A DNA stretch of 64,000 nucleotides from Aquarana catesbeiana (GCF_042186555.1 NC_133326.1:586538119-586602118), one strand, 5' to 3'. Counted from the first letter of the stretch, positions 47,473 through 60,280 are shown. The notes: a model not told the origin generated them from the letters alone. Numbers and translations are program-made.

Positions 47473-49377
47473 TTATCTGATAAAATAGAAAATGTATTCC
47501 AAATTGGCCCCCCTACCCGTAGAATATTCAACATATTTTTCCTGCACTTCACGGGCGCTTTGGGGGGGCAAGCCAAGATGGCCCGCTTCCAGGGTCGTCA
47601 GTGTTTCATTAAGTCCGGCCTCAGGCCCAACTGAGGCAACATAACTTGGTTTATTTCTTTTTAAAAAGTTGTGCAGTATGCAGCAAGATAACACAATGTT
47701 ATCTCGGTCCGGGCAAAGACTCCACCATCTGACATCCGGCCATTCCTCCCCACGTCCACATACAGAAACTCATATTTCGCCGACACCACCGCCATCACCG
47801 CCATCAACACAATACTATGAAACCCCTTATAGTTATAATAGTATGACCCTGAATGGGGTGGTGGTACGATGTGGACATGTTTCCCATCAATTGCCCCTCC
47901 ACAGTTGGGAAAGTCCCAACGGTCAGCAAAGTGGGATGCCACAGTCTGCCATTCCTGTGGCATTGAAGGAAACTGTGGAGTCAAGCAAAAACATAAAAAT
48001 TAGTCATTTTGTACATAAACATTGAAGCAGATTAGACAAAAAAATTCTTGGCCAACACCAGTATAACATTTTTTTGAAGTAGTATTTAAAGGCAAAAATA
48101 TAAGGTCCACTTAGCAGATTCATCCCCCCCCCCCCCCTCTGATGGCCCATTGTAAAAATTTTAGGGGGAGGGGAGATGTTTTGGACCGGTAACCCTCTCC
48201 ACTTCATTGAGAGATGAATGCATAAATAATGTGTGTTACTCTGGCCAGCCCCTCCTTACTTACGCTATTGGCAGCCCACTAGACAGGTAAGAAGTGTCAT
48301 AATACAAAAATATGAATACACACTGTACAAATTGAAGCACAATTGTACATTCTGCAATTAACTAGCAAGATAATAGGAGAACCAAACTTTAAACAGTACC
48401 ATTTGAAAGTATTCAGGCAGGCCCTTGCACTACATGCTTTGGTGAATTCATCCATAAATATGAACATAAAAGAGATAGATATAGTGTGTGTGGGTTTGGC
48501 AAAGTCAGCAGATAGAGGATTGGTATGGGTTGATTTAGCGGTTGGGGGGAGGGAGGGTTCCAAATGATTTTGGGACCCCAGAAAAAAGCCTCTGACACTC
48601 TGCCTGAATTTAAGGACACAAATAACATTTGTATACATTTTAGGGGGTGTTTAGGGTAAAGCACTACTATGGAGCTGACAAAATAAATTGTTAAGTGACT
48701 AGGCTAGGTGGATATGGGCCCAGGATAGCATGCTGGGGAGGTTATTGAAGGCAAATATGCAAGAAGGACAAAAAAGGAAGTTTAAAAACAGCCAGTATGC
48801 ATGGGCACAAAGGGGACATCCACAGCATATTACAATCATGGTAATTAGGGAATGATGAAAGAAATACAATACATTAGCAAACATTAAATACATAGAAGGT
48901 ATTGTTAAAGGAGAAAACTTACCCTAATATAGTCCTTCTGCAGGACCTGAATGATGGCAGAACAGGTCTCTGGAATAATGCTCCCCAGAGCCTGGGGGAA
49001 GATGCCTGTCGAGAACTTGAGGTCCTGCAGACTTCTCCCAGTTGCCAAGTACTGCAACGTGGCGACTAGCCTTTGTTCTGGAGTGATGGCTTGCCGCATG
49101 CAGGTGTCCTGCCTGTTAACATAAGGGGACAAAAAGCCAACAAACGGTGAAACATGGGGTCCGTCATCCAGGGATAATTCCTGAAATCATCAGGGTTATT
49201 CTCCTGGATCTCCCGCAACAAAGTCATGTGAGAGAACTGGTCACGCTGGAGCAACCAATTCTTCGATTATGAACTCCTCCCCACCCTGTTCATGGACTGG
49301 GCTTGGGTCAAAGTAAGAACCCCAACACCAAGCCCCCGCACAGCACGAACTCTACGACGAGGACGTACCCGCAACAT
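47473..49377 (-). pseudogene. HARBI1-like DDE transposase, deleted
   Basis: Two exons on the minus strand. Exon 1 runs from an ATG at 49377 (MLRVRPRRRVRAV, Arg-rich) to a donor at 48922 (AGG then gtaag). It carries RDQFSHMTLLREIQENNP, then FRNYPWMTDPMFHRLL and, after a frameshift, MRQAITPEQRLVATLQYLATG, the HARBI1 helix-rich N-terminus. A stop lies after VGRSS. Exon 2 starts at 47972 after tccacag with FPSMPQEWQ and joins in phase. It has the first catalytic Asp in GAIDGKHVHIVPPP and the second in YVDVGRNGRMSDGGVF. Soon after VFARTE the sequence jumps to CCILHNFLKRNKPSY, so the block with the third catalytic residue (Glu) is deleted. The intron is about 950 bp. The enzyme would cut and paste the element; this copy cannot. 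Confidence 0.88.
47985..48910 (-). other. Intron of the Harbinger transposase
   Basis: Non-coding interval between donor 48921-48922 and acceptor 47973-47974. It includes a C-run at 48127-48137. No other gene is visible. Confidence 0.65.
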
Positions 49378-49852
49378 GGCTTCAAAACGGTCGGCTGGTC
49401 AGAACGAACTAAACAGAAAGCACTGAAAAACAGCAAGGCCTGAAAGAACGAGCTGAAAATTAGAAACGAGCGGACAAGAACGCACTGGGAATCAAATACG
49501 GTACTATAAATAGCACGCACTGACAAACAAATGCGAACTGACTACACGCACTGAAGAACAGATACAAACCCACAAGCACAAACTGAAGAGCAGCAACAAT
49601 CTGAAAAGCATGAGGCTGAAAAGCGCGAATCGTCTCTCACCAAACTTCTACTAACACAAGATAAACACGAGATTAACAGAAGGAGCCCAAAGGGTGGCGC
49701 ACTTGGTGTTGAACTTCCCTTTTCTAGTCCCGTAGTACGTTGTGTACGTCACCGCGTTCTTGGAGGTCGGAATTTGGTGTGACCGTGTGTATGCAAGACA
49801 AGCTTGAACGCAATCCCGTCGGAAAAACCACTGAAGGCTTTTCCGACGAGAA

Positions 49853-49874
49853 TTCCGATCGTGTGTATGCGGCA
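49853..49874 (-). repeat. Harbinger right terminal inverted repeat
   Basis: Complement of the left end. A further copy of the motif (accgtgtgtatgcaagac) lies about 85 bp inside, at 49782-49800, and is also present in the MITE at 55571. Confidence 0.88.
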
Positions 49875-50131
49875 TTAGAGACATCTGCCCAAAAGGGCCT
49901 AATGACTGGACATTCCCAAAAAACATGTATAAATGTGGCTTGGTCCTCTGGACAACTCCAACATTTCAATGGGTGTGAGGGTAAAATCCTGTGCAGTTTT
50001 TGGGGGGTAAAATATACCCTATGGAGTATTTTAAATTGGACCAATTGATCTCTGGTAGAGACCAATTGTATGCGATGCATACTACCACATTGTAGCTTTA
50101 CCTTGTAGGTCTGAAAAAAAAAAAGGGGCAC
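49875..50131 (-). pseudogene. LINE copy B, upstream part of ORF2
   Basis: Minus strand: DQLVQFKILHRVYFTP, then KCWSCPEDQATFIHVFWECP, the C-terminal zinc-knuckle-like motif of L1-type ORF2. It resumes the copy interrupted at 42758. Copy A lacks the 'CWSCPEDQATFI' stretch. The 5' end is lost near 50131. Confidence 0.85.
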
Positions 50132-50142
50132 TCAGTGGTTTA

Positions 50143-50235
50143 CAACCACTATAAAGTAGCACAGTGCTAAATAGCAAACAATATCCTGGTCATGAAGGGG
50201 GGTAAAACCTCCCGGTGCTGAGGTGGTTAATATTA
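50143..50235. repeat. Short fragment of the 385-bp repeat tail family
   Basis: 'gtagcacagtgctaaatagcaaacaat' and 'ccggtgctgaggtggttaa' match 31070-31140, and the last part matches the end of the copy at 16862. Confidence 0.7.
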
Positions 50236-50341
50236 AAATACTGTACATACAGGATGAGTAATCATAACAAAGACAAAAACACAGCAGGCATTGTTTACTA
50301 GCAAAAGTATTTATGTATTTGTTTAGCTAGCTACAACTTTT

Positions 50342-52350
50342 TTTTTGTAAATTCTTTTTTATTGGATTTCAAAAAGTATAGTTACAAAACAAAACAAAGC
50401 CAATTGGGCATACCCAGGCTTAAACAAACATAATATGACCTAACAAAACAACTTAACACAAAACACACTTGAAATGGTAACCAACGCCCTAGGGCAAATT
50501 AATTTGCTCCATTGAAGGCACCATAAATAACATACAAAGAGGATTGATCCTACAGCGCTCTGAAATGAGCCATAAACACTTCAACGGAAATACTACCAGA
50601 AGTGCTAGGGGGACATGGGGATGGAAGCCACCGTCTCCTTGGATTCAGTCCAAACATCCCAGACCTTGGAAAATGTATTAGAACATCCTCTAGACTCATA
50701 TGTATATTTATACAGTGGTACCATTTTATTAACTAAGGTCTTCCAGAAATCAGATGTAGGCACCTGAGGGGATTTCCATTTAAGGAGAATAGACTTAGCA
50801 GCAAAGAACAGTAACAGTCCCAACAGAGTTCTCATTGCTCTGGACATGGCCAGTAAATGAACAAGACCCAGTATACAGATATCAATTGATAAAGGCACTG
50901 AAACTATTGTGACGGAACAAATACACTTAGAGACATCTGCCTAAAAGGGTCTAATAACTGGACATTCCCAAAAAACATGTAGGGGAAAATCCTGTGCAGT
51001 TTTTGGGGGGTAAATTATACCCCTATGGAGAATTTTAAATTGGACCAATCCATCTGTAGTAGAGACCAATTGTTGCATGGGGTAATCCCAAATGTCCTCC
51101 CAGTACTCGGAGTCTATCTCCAGAACCTCCCCGCGCCAGCACTCTAGAAGTTTATCAAGGCCCTCATGTTTATTAGGATGAAGAACGTTGTATATGGTAG
51201 ATTTTGCCAGAGAATCATCTCTCAACGGAGACTTAATCCCCGAAACCGTAAAGAAAACAGGTTGAGTAGACAATTGCAAATGGAAAGCATGGCACAATTG
51301 AAGGTATCAGAACAGATATGAGTTAGGGAGAGAATATTGGGTTTTTAAGGAGTCAAAAGTATGAAGGGCACCTCCTGCACATATTTGATTAAGATTCTTG
51401 ATTCCTTTGGAGGCCCATATTTGAGGGTCTGGAAAGATATAAAATTGATGAAGTGAGGGGTTCAACCAGAGAGGTTTATAAGGTGACCACTTATGAGATG
51501 ATACAGGACATTGCAACTGCCAAGCCTTAAGAACAGCCTTCATCGACTGTGTCACAGAGAAAGGGGCCGAGGACCCTCTGTATAGTAAATTACGTAAGGC
51601 TTCATATGAACCCAGATGTGCTGCCTCCAATACTACTGCTGCATTAGTGTCATCTGCCACCAGCCAAGTGCATGTGTGAGCAATGCTGTGGTGTAATAAG
51701 CATATAAATCCAGACAAGCCAGTCCATGGCCTTTGCAAAATCACCAATTTGAATCTGTGTTGACGAGAACCCCAAAGGAATAATGTCAAGGCAGAATTAA
51801 ATTTTTGGAAGTATGTCTTAGAAATCCATACTGGAGCATGCCGGAGAATGTACAGTATAGAGGGAAGCAGCTTCATTTTTATGAGATTGATCCTGCATAT
51901 GAGGGAGAGAGGGAGATGTACCCATGCTGCCATACGTTGCTTCGTCATCTGCAGTAGTGGTAGAAGTTTTAAAGAAGAGTAGTCAATAGCCCTGGAGGAT
52001 ATCATCACTCCCAGATATTTAGCAGTGGATGTCCACCCTTAGGGGCAAATATGGGCAAATGGGGACTATTTGGGATTTTCAAACCAGTTTTATGAGAAAA
52101 GGAGGATATTAGGTTATCAGAATATAATGCCACTTTTTTGGTAATGGGGCCCACCTGAAAACCCTTCATAAGGGGAGCTTTGTGTATAACCTGGGCAATG
52201 GGTTTCATTTGTGCGAATAGTGTTGGGGACAACAGGGCACCCCTGTCTCTTGACCCTACCAATAGGAAGCGGATCCGACAATATTCCTCCCAATTTGATC
52301 TGGGCAGTAGTGGATTTATATAGTAATTGAAGCCTGGCCCAAAGCCCATC
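50342..52350 (-). mobile_element. LINE copy A, 5'-truncated L1/Tx1-type
   Basis: Inserted on the minus strand: the T-run at 50341-50346 is the complement of its poly(A) tail. An 18-bp exact target duplication, tagctagctacaactttt, flanks it at 50324-50341 and 52351-52368. It lacks the endonuclease and most of the reverse transcriptase, as in typical 5' truncation. Confidence 0.92.
50605..52349 (-). pseudogene. LINE copy A ORF2, C-terminal half
   Basis: Reading from 52349 on the minus strand: GALLSPTLFAQ and LYSDNLISSFS represent the reverse transcriptase B and C motifs, where the family's YADD has become YSDN. Next come LICRINLIKMKLLPSILY and FLWGSRQHRFKL, the connection region, then QLVSTTDGLVQFKILHR and HVFWECPVIRPF with the first half of the zinc knuckle deleted, and the terminal ILLKWKSPQ segment. 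Breaks occur near 52005, 51307 and 50941. Confidence 0.87.
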
Positions 52351-52499
52351 TAGCTAGCTACAACTTTTAGTCTGCATAGTTAGAACATGGCAAGCCAATA
52401 GTGCTTGAAGAGGCTAAAGTGATAAACACCAATTACACTGCAAACACATTTTGTTTAAAATATTTTGATTATATCATTCAACCCTGATCTTCCTGCTTG

Positions 52500-53250
52500 A
52501 TATTTTAAATAACACAGAGTTCAGAGGTCACTAGTACATACCAAAGAGCACATGGGTCAGAAGTAGGTAATGCAGGGGCCAATAGTATGTAACACAGTGG
52601 AATGGCTGGAAGGAAGCAACACAGTGTGCAGGGGTCAGGAGTAACAAGAAGTTCAGGGCTCAGAAGTAATGCAGGTCAGTAGTATGTAAGGTACAGTGCG
52701 GGGTAGGTAACTCAGAGTACAGAATTTAATGGTATGTAAAGAAAATTACAGAGGTAAGTATTAATGAAGAGTATAAAAGTCAGTAGTATGCAATGGTAGA
52801 GAGTGATAGGTGTCCCAGGAGCCACACATCAAGTCAAAGCCTGCTGTGTGAATGGCAGTCTCAGCCTGGACCCCTGCCAGCCCACGCCCCCAGCACGTTT
52901 CACTCCACCCACCGGAGCTTACTCATGGGGATAATGGTAATGCAGTGTGTGGAAGTTAATAGAATGTATAGCACCGTGCAGAGGTTATGAGTAAGTAATG
53001 CAAAAGTCAGTAGTATGTCACACACTGGGGAGAATTTACTAAAACTGGAGCAGACAGAATCTGGAGCAGCTGTGCATGGCAACCAATCAGCTTCTATCTT
53101 CAGCTTGTTTATTTAAACTTTTATAATGAAAGACAGAAGCCTATTGAATGCAATGCACAGCTGCACCAGATTTTGGCTGTGCCAGCCTTAGTAAATTACC
53201 CTCACTGTGAAGAGGTTAGGAGCAGGTAACGCCAAGGTCAATAGTATCTA
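52500..53250. repeat. Degenerate tandem sequence (ggtcagtagtatgtaa family)
   Basis: Loose repetition of 'aggtcagtagtatgtaa.acagtg' words at roughly 40-50-bp spacing, with gaps. The motif resumes after the dispersed repeat, at 53889-53945. A short MITE is inserted at 53025-53203. No gene. Confidence 0.5.
53025..53203. mobile_element. Foldback MITE (about 180 bp)
   Basis: Left end 'ggggagaatttactaaaactgg' is approximately complementary to the right end 'ccttagtaaattaccctc', with further pairing around ctggagcagctgtgca / tgcacagctgcaccag. Confidence 0.75.
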
Positions 53251-53888
53251 GGGATGGGCCGAACACCCCCCCTGTTCGGTTCACATCCAGAACATGCAAA
53301 CAGGCAAAACATTTGTTCGAACACGCGAACACCGTTAAAGTCTATGGGACACGAACATGAAAACTCAAAAGTGCTAATTTTAAAGGTTAATATGCAAGTT
53401 ATTGTCATAAAAAGTGTTTGGGGACCTGGGCCCTGCCCCAGGGGACATGTATCAATGCAGAAAAAGTTTTAAAAAGGGCCGTTTTTTCAGGGGCAGTGAT
53501 TTTAATAATGCTTAAAGTGAAACAATAAAAGTGAAATATTCTTTTAAATTTTGTACCTGGGGGGTGTCTATAGTATGCCTGTAAAGTAGTGCATGTTTCC
53601 CGTGTTTATAACAGTCCGAGAGCAAAATGACATTTCTAAAAAAAAAAAAAAAGTCATTTAAAAGTGCTAGCGCTAGTGCTGGCTATTAATGAATTGTCGG
53701 TTCCGACAATACACATAAAAGTCATTGAAAGTCATTGAAAAATAAAAAATAAAAATGCGTGGGGGTCCCCCAAAATTCCATTACCAGGCCTTTCAGGTCT
53801 GGTATGGATATTAAGGGGAACTCCGCGCCAAAATTTAAAAAAAAATGGCATGGGGTTCCCCCCAAAAATCCATACTAGACCCTTTTCC
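53249..53888. repeat. Dispersed repeat ('gaacaccgttaaagtctatggg' type)
   Basis: Starts 'tagggatgggccgaacaccc' and contains 'aacaccgttaaagtctatgg' and repeated 'aaattccattaccaggcc / aaaatccatactagaccc' units at its end. I recognise the type as a high-copy frog family from recall; not searched. It sits inside the degenerate tandem sequence, which continues on both sides. Confidence 0.6.
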
Positions 53889-54290
53889 AGTAATACAGAG
53901 TGCAGTATTATGTATCGCACAGTGTAGGGGTCTGATAGTCAGATCTGGGTGGGATTTAGGCACAGTGCCCTGCTCTGACTGAAGTGCATGTTAGTAGTGG
54001 AAGGAGAGATGGCAGCATTGTCTGGCGAAGCCAAACAGATTGCAGCTGTCACACAGATGAAGATAGTAAGCACACTTTGGTTGATTGTTGTGAAACCATG
54101 AGTGTGCAGATGTGTTCCCAGCCCCAGTGTCAGAGGAGGATGGCTGCTGTTACTACCTGTACAGTATGACCGTGTGGGAAATGACTGCGCTAAGACTTCA
54201 ATGATAAAATAAGTGAAATGAATGAAAAAATGAATGAAAAAAAAATGAATGAAAAAAAAAGCTGCCAACACTCGAACATACAAGGTTCCA
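53889..54290. other. Unassigned sequence, no gene
   Basis: No recognisable gene. A short 'gaatgaaaaaa' run occurs near 54218-54260. Confidence 0.45.
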
Positions 54291-55224
54291 GGTAAGTAAT
54301 AAAGTGACAGTGTAGCGCTAATGAAGAATGTGAAATTAATCCCAAAGTGAAAGCTCCAAATAAAAGTAATATAACAAAACTGGATGCAACCCTGATCGGT
54401 GTGTGTAACATAAAGTCCACAGAGGTGTAGAGTGGTGTATTATTCCCGTGGGGGTGACTTCAATCATAAGAAGGTGATGGGAGGCTTGTCTGTAGTCAAT
54501 TTCAGTGATACTCCAGGGGTAAATAAATACTCTTACCAGCTACGGTGGATTCTAAATGTCATACGACAAAGGGGTCAGACAGGCTTGGGATCCTATGTAG
54601 TATGGATCAGATGCTGCTCAGGTCCTGGACACATAGGGGTGGAACCGGTTCGGAGTGATGTCCTCAGCTCTCGGTCCGTGGAATCATGAGGTACTCTCCA
54701 GCCAGATAGCCGTCTCCCAAACTATTCCCGCATGGGCTCCAAGGAATGGTCATGGTTTTTGCCCCAGTTGAAGACCCCTTAGTGTCGAAACACGTTGGGC
54801 TAGCATTCCTTGTATCCCACATTGCCTTCATTTTTCATCAGCCTTTTTTGTGATCACTTTTATTGCATCAGTGTCTGTCATTGACCTTTTATCATTAAAA
54901 CCTTTCTGGTTTGACCTGCACCATTGGAGTCCTCCTCCTTCCTTTTCTTACATGACCATTCCTTGGAGCTCATGCGGGAATAGTTTGGGAGACAACTATC
55001 TGCCTGGAGAGTACCTCATGATTCCACGGACCGAGAGCTGAGGACATCACTGCGAACCGGTTCCACCCCTCTGTGTCCAGGACCTGAGCAGCATCTGATC
55101 CATACTACATAGGATCCCAAGCCTGTCTGAACCCTTTGTCGTATGACATTTGGAGTCCACCGTAGCTGGTAAGAGTATTTATTTACCCCTTCATTAGCGC
55201 TACACTGTCACTTTATTACTTACC
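54291..55224. mobile_element. Long foldback element (934 bp)
   Basis: The ends ggtaagtaataaagtgacag... and ...ctgtcactttattacttacc are perfect complements over about 36 bp. A second, longer pair of arms follows inside (54519-54752 against about 54953-55190). They contain 'ggatcctatgtagtatggatcagatgctgctcagg' and its complement and differ at few bases. The central loop (54753-54952) holds 'gtcgaaacacgttgggct' and 'cattaaaacctttctggtttgac'. The left side has about 180 bp of unpaired sequence. Non-coding. Confidence 0.85.
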
Positions 55225-55570
55225 TATACAGTATGCACTGGGAGCATGCACTGCACTGTATGAACATCAGTGAACATTCCATGAGGAGCATTGCTGTATT
55301 CTGTTGATACTCCATAAAGATCAGGAATCACACAGTAGGATGGTCAGGAGGAAGGGTGCTAGACCCACACAGAGTCCAGAGTAGTCTGGGAGGGGCACCA
55401 CTTAAAACTGGTGGATTCGACCTTGCTTAGAGAGTAGAAAATATGAAGTGTGGATCATTGAAGGTGGACCCAGGTGGCAGAGGAAGTAGCAAGAATCAGT
55501 GTTGTTGCAATGAAATGGGAAAGATGGGAAGAGAGAAAGTGGGAGGTTCGGGCATCAAAGACTGGAGACT
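55225..55570. other. Unassigned sequence, no gene
   Basis: Nothing recognisable between the foldback element and the Harbinger MITE. Confidence 0.45.
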
Positions 55571-56009
55571 AATAGGGCGTACACACGGTCGGACTTTGTT
55601 CGGACATTCCGACAACAAAATCCTAGGATTTTTTCCGACGCATGCTGGCTCAAACTTGTCTTGCATACACACGGTCACACAAAGTTGTCGGAAAATCCGA
55701 TCGTTCTGAACGCGGTGACGTAAAACACGTACGTCGGGACTATAAACGGGGCAGTGGCCAATAGCTTTCATCTCTTTATTATTCTGAGCATGCCTGGCAC
55801 TTTGTCCGTCGGATTTGTGTACACACGATCGGAATTTCCGACAACGGATTTTGTTGTCGGAAAATTTTATCTCCTGCTCTCCAACTTTGTGTGTCGGAAA
55901 ATCCGATGGAAAATGTCCGATGGAGCCCACACACGGTCGGAATTTCCGACAACACGCTCCGATCGGACATTTTCCATTGGAAAATCCGACCGTGTGTAGG
56001 GGGCATTTA
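55571..56009. mobile_element. Harbinger-type MITE (about 440 bp)
   Basis: Ends GGGCGTACACACGGTCGGA and (complement) GCCCCCTACACACGGTCGGA. Within it, in the same order as at the right end of the 7.1-kb Harbinger element, are: a 'cttgtcttgcatacacacggtcacac' segment, 'acgcggtgacgt' and 'cgtacgtcgggact'. Several further copies of 'tccgacaac' and 'gtcggaaaa' alternate in both orientations. No coding capacity. The exact target duplication is unclear. Confidence 0.8.
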
Positions 56010-56606
56010 GCTTGCTCTGAGAGTCCAATGACTGCTGGGAGTATATGGGCACCATTGTGGTGACTTTTTAAAGTCAGGTGTAAAGGTGACCACCCAGAAA
56101 ATACTAAAAGCTATATAACTATTGTGGGATCCAATAGTACAGGGTTATAGTACAGTAAAAAAGCTATATTGTTTTGCCAAGCAAAAAAATATTAGCCAAA
56201 TAATTTTGGATAAAATGAATGCATATTTATTTGAGACAGGAGAATCAGGTTGCTACAAAACATTGGCATGGTACAGTGCTGGCTATTACTATAAGATGTT
56301 AGAAGTATGAGCAATGAGACTGACCTTAAGATGAAGGATGGGTGGGTTATCTACTGCACTTCTTAAAGAGCAAATGAACGTTTCTTGATTCAAATGGAGA
56401 GATAAGGGGACCCCACCACTAGACATCACTGGGGAACAAAAGCTATTTCTCTGCCTCCGCTTGTAAGGGGCTGTCTGCTAGCTAATTAGTTACCTTTAGA
56501 TTTTAAACTGCTTGATTGGTTAATGTAGCTAGTTGCATAGTATGTAGTTACCATACAATAGTATTACTATACAACTGCTTCCACTGTCCCTGATCCTATG
56601 TGGACC
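56010..56606. other. No recognised feature
   Basis: AT-rich, short open frames only. Confidence 0.45.
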
Positions 56607-56771
56607 CAGTGCTTCAGATGTGGATATGGCTGTGTATGGTGCACCAGCCACGCCCCCTGACATGCTTCGCTTGGCCTACCGGGGCTTGGTCATGGCAAAA
56701 CATGTCAGGGGGTGTGGCTGGAGCAGCGCTGACTATGCTCCTACACAGCTATATCCACATCTGAAGCACTG
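56607..56771. mobile_element. Foldback MITE (165 bp)
   Basis: 'cagtgcttcagatgtggata' and its complement 'tatccacatctgaagcactg' form the ends. Inner 'gccacgccccctgacatg' pairs with 'catgtcagggggtgtggc'. Confidence 0.85.
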
Positions 56772-58789
<2,018 letters not shown>

Positions 58790-59155
58790 TCAGGCTGGGT
58801 TCACACTGATGCGGTGCGAGGACCACAGCAATTCCTGTCCCGCACCACATCAGAATCGCAGGCAGTTTACACTGCACTCTGCGAACCGCTGTGGGTGTCA
58901 ATATAAAGTTAATGACACCCCCAATTTGATTTGCAGAATGCAGTCTGAACTGTGGAATCGGATTGCATGGGTCTGGATTTTAGTGCAGACAAAGAAAAGG
59001 GTCCTGCACCATTTGTTGTGAATGCGATGCGATTTCAGCCATACAAACTGTATGGCTGAATTCGCACCACACAGACATTGCACGTGATGTGCTCAGGAAT
59101 GCAGTGCGAATCACATGCAATGTCTGCAATCGTATCAATGTAAACCCAGCCTAAG
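58790..59155. mobile_element. MITE with ggctgggttcacact ends
   Basis: Left 'aggctgggttcacactg' and right 'atgtaaacccagcct' are complementary. The interior has 'gcgatgcgatttcagcc' / 'ggctgaattcgcacc' pairing. Same end type as 26901-28277. Confidence 0.75.
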
Positions 59156-59346
59156 GGACCTGGATATCTGAACCTTCTAAACCACACACCTGCTACAACA
59201 ATTTTGGGAGGCTCCCAATCCCCCTGGAGCACAGAGAGCTAGGTGGCAAAATCCAAAACTTCCATTTGCAAAGAAAGAGTAAGGAAGAGGGAGCTTTTGA
59301 TGTTGGTAGTATCCAAGACCTAAAAGGAACCAGGGGCTGACTTAAA

Positions 59347-59568
59347 GGGGGTTATTTACTAAAGGCAAATCCAAGTGCTGTAGATCTGAGGGGGACATGC
59401 CAGGAAAATAAAAAACAGCATTTTTATTAGCACATGATTGGATGATAAAATGAGCAGAGATTCCCCTCATTTCAGATCTTCCCCTCAGATCTACAGCGAC
59501 TGCACTTCCAGGTGCACTTGCAGTGCACTTGTAGTGCAGAGTGGATTTGCCTTTAGTAAAGCAACCCC
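59347..59568. mobile_element. Foldback MITE (222 bp)
   Basis: 'gggggttatttactaaaggc' pairs with 'gcctttagtaaagcaacccc'. Inner pairing is 'gtgctgtagatctgaggggg' with 'cccctcagatctacagcgac'. Confidence 0.85.
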
Positions 59569-60280
59569 AAAGTGTCACTAAACTCACATCATAAAAAAAA
59601 CTATCAATAAACGCTGTATTACATGCTGTTCATACTCACTTAGTCACTATGGGATTTACTTTCTCTATTCTGCAAAAAACCTGGTTGATCCTGCTGCTCT
59701 CTATCTCTACCTTTTGTTCATGTTCCCAATTAAGCTAGGGATTTTGCAGCAGTGGTGGCAACTCTGCACATGCTCAGTTTTCAGTCAATTTCTATGCTGA
59801 GCAATTCCTTCCTATCACATCTGAGCAGCCCATGTGAGTATAGAGTCACACATGTGGGTGTACACACAGTGGTACATGACAGCCCACTCCCTCCCTCCTC
59901 CTTCTTCATGCCCACTAACCAGCTAAGACAATGGGGGCGGGATATTACATGTAGTTTAAAATTATATTTGTATGTCAATTTAAAACGGTTCATTGATATT
60001 ATGTATTTATTTATTTCTTTTTACTCTGTATTCCAAAAGCTGTTTTTTTAAACATGTGACCAGCAGCAGAGGACTAGAAGCTCCTTCTACCTATGTTTCC
60101 CTGCAGACAGGCTGGGAAAGATCTGTGTCATGTGACAGCTGTATATCGATTAGGAAAAAGGTACTTAGATGTTTTTTTGTTTTTTTTTAATTAAAATAAT
60201 TACAGTTCCATCATCCCTGAACCGAAAGAGAGGGGACAATGATAATTAAACAGTGTTTGTTTAGATCACTTTAAGCCACC
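59569..60280. repeat. Probable dispersed repeat
   Basis: Contains 'atgggatttactttctctattc' and ends 'gtttagatcactttaagcc', phrases I recall from frequent frog repeats. This is recall only; no TSD was seen. Confidence 0.4.

Larger units (their letters stand above)
42759..49874. mobile_element. PIF/Harbinger transposon, three gene types (7.1 kb)
   Basis: Ends TGCTGCATACACACGATCGG (left) and CCGATCGTGTGTATGCGGCA (right) are inverted repeats. The right flank is TTA (49875-49877) and the left flank TTT (42756-42758); the uninterrupted LINE copy at 50927-50929 has a single TTA. This gives the 3-bp TWA target duplication of Harbinger elements, with one later change on the left. Inside are a HARBI1-like transposase (minus), a Myb/SANT-like gene (plus), a MADF-like gene (minus) and an inverted MADF fragment. 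Harbinger elements usually encode a transposase plus one Myb-like accessory protein that help each other reach the nucleus and bind DNA. A MADF gene in addition is less usual. All genes are damaged, so this copy is non-autonomous. Confidence 0.92.

Noticed and set aside
55443..56063. Several overlapping frames in the Harbinger MITE
   Set aside because: Produced by inverted copies of the 'tccgacaac' words; non-coding element.
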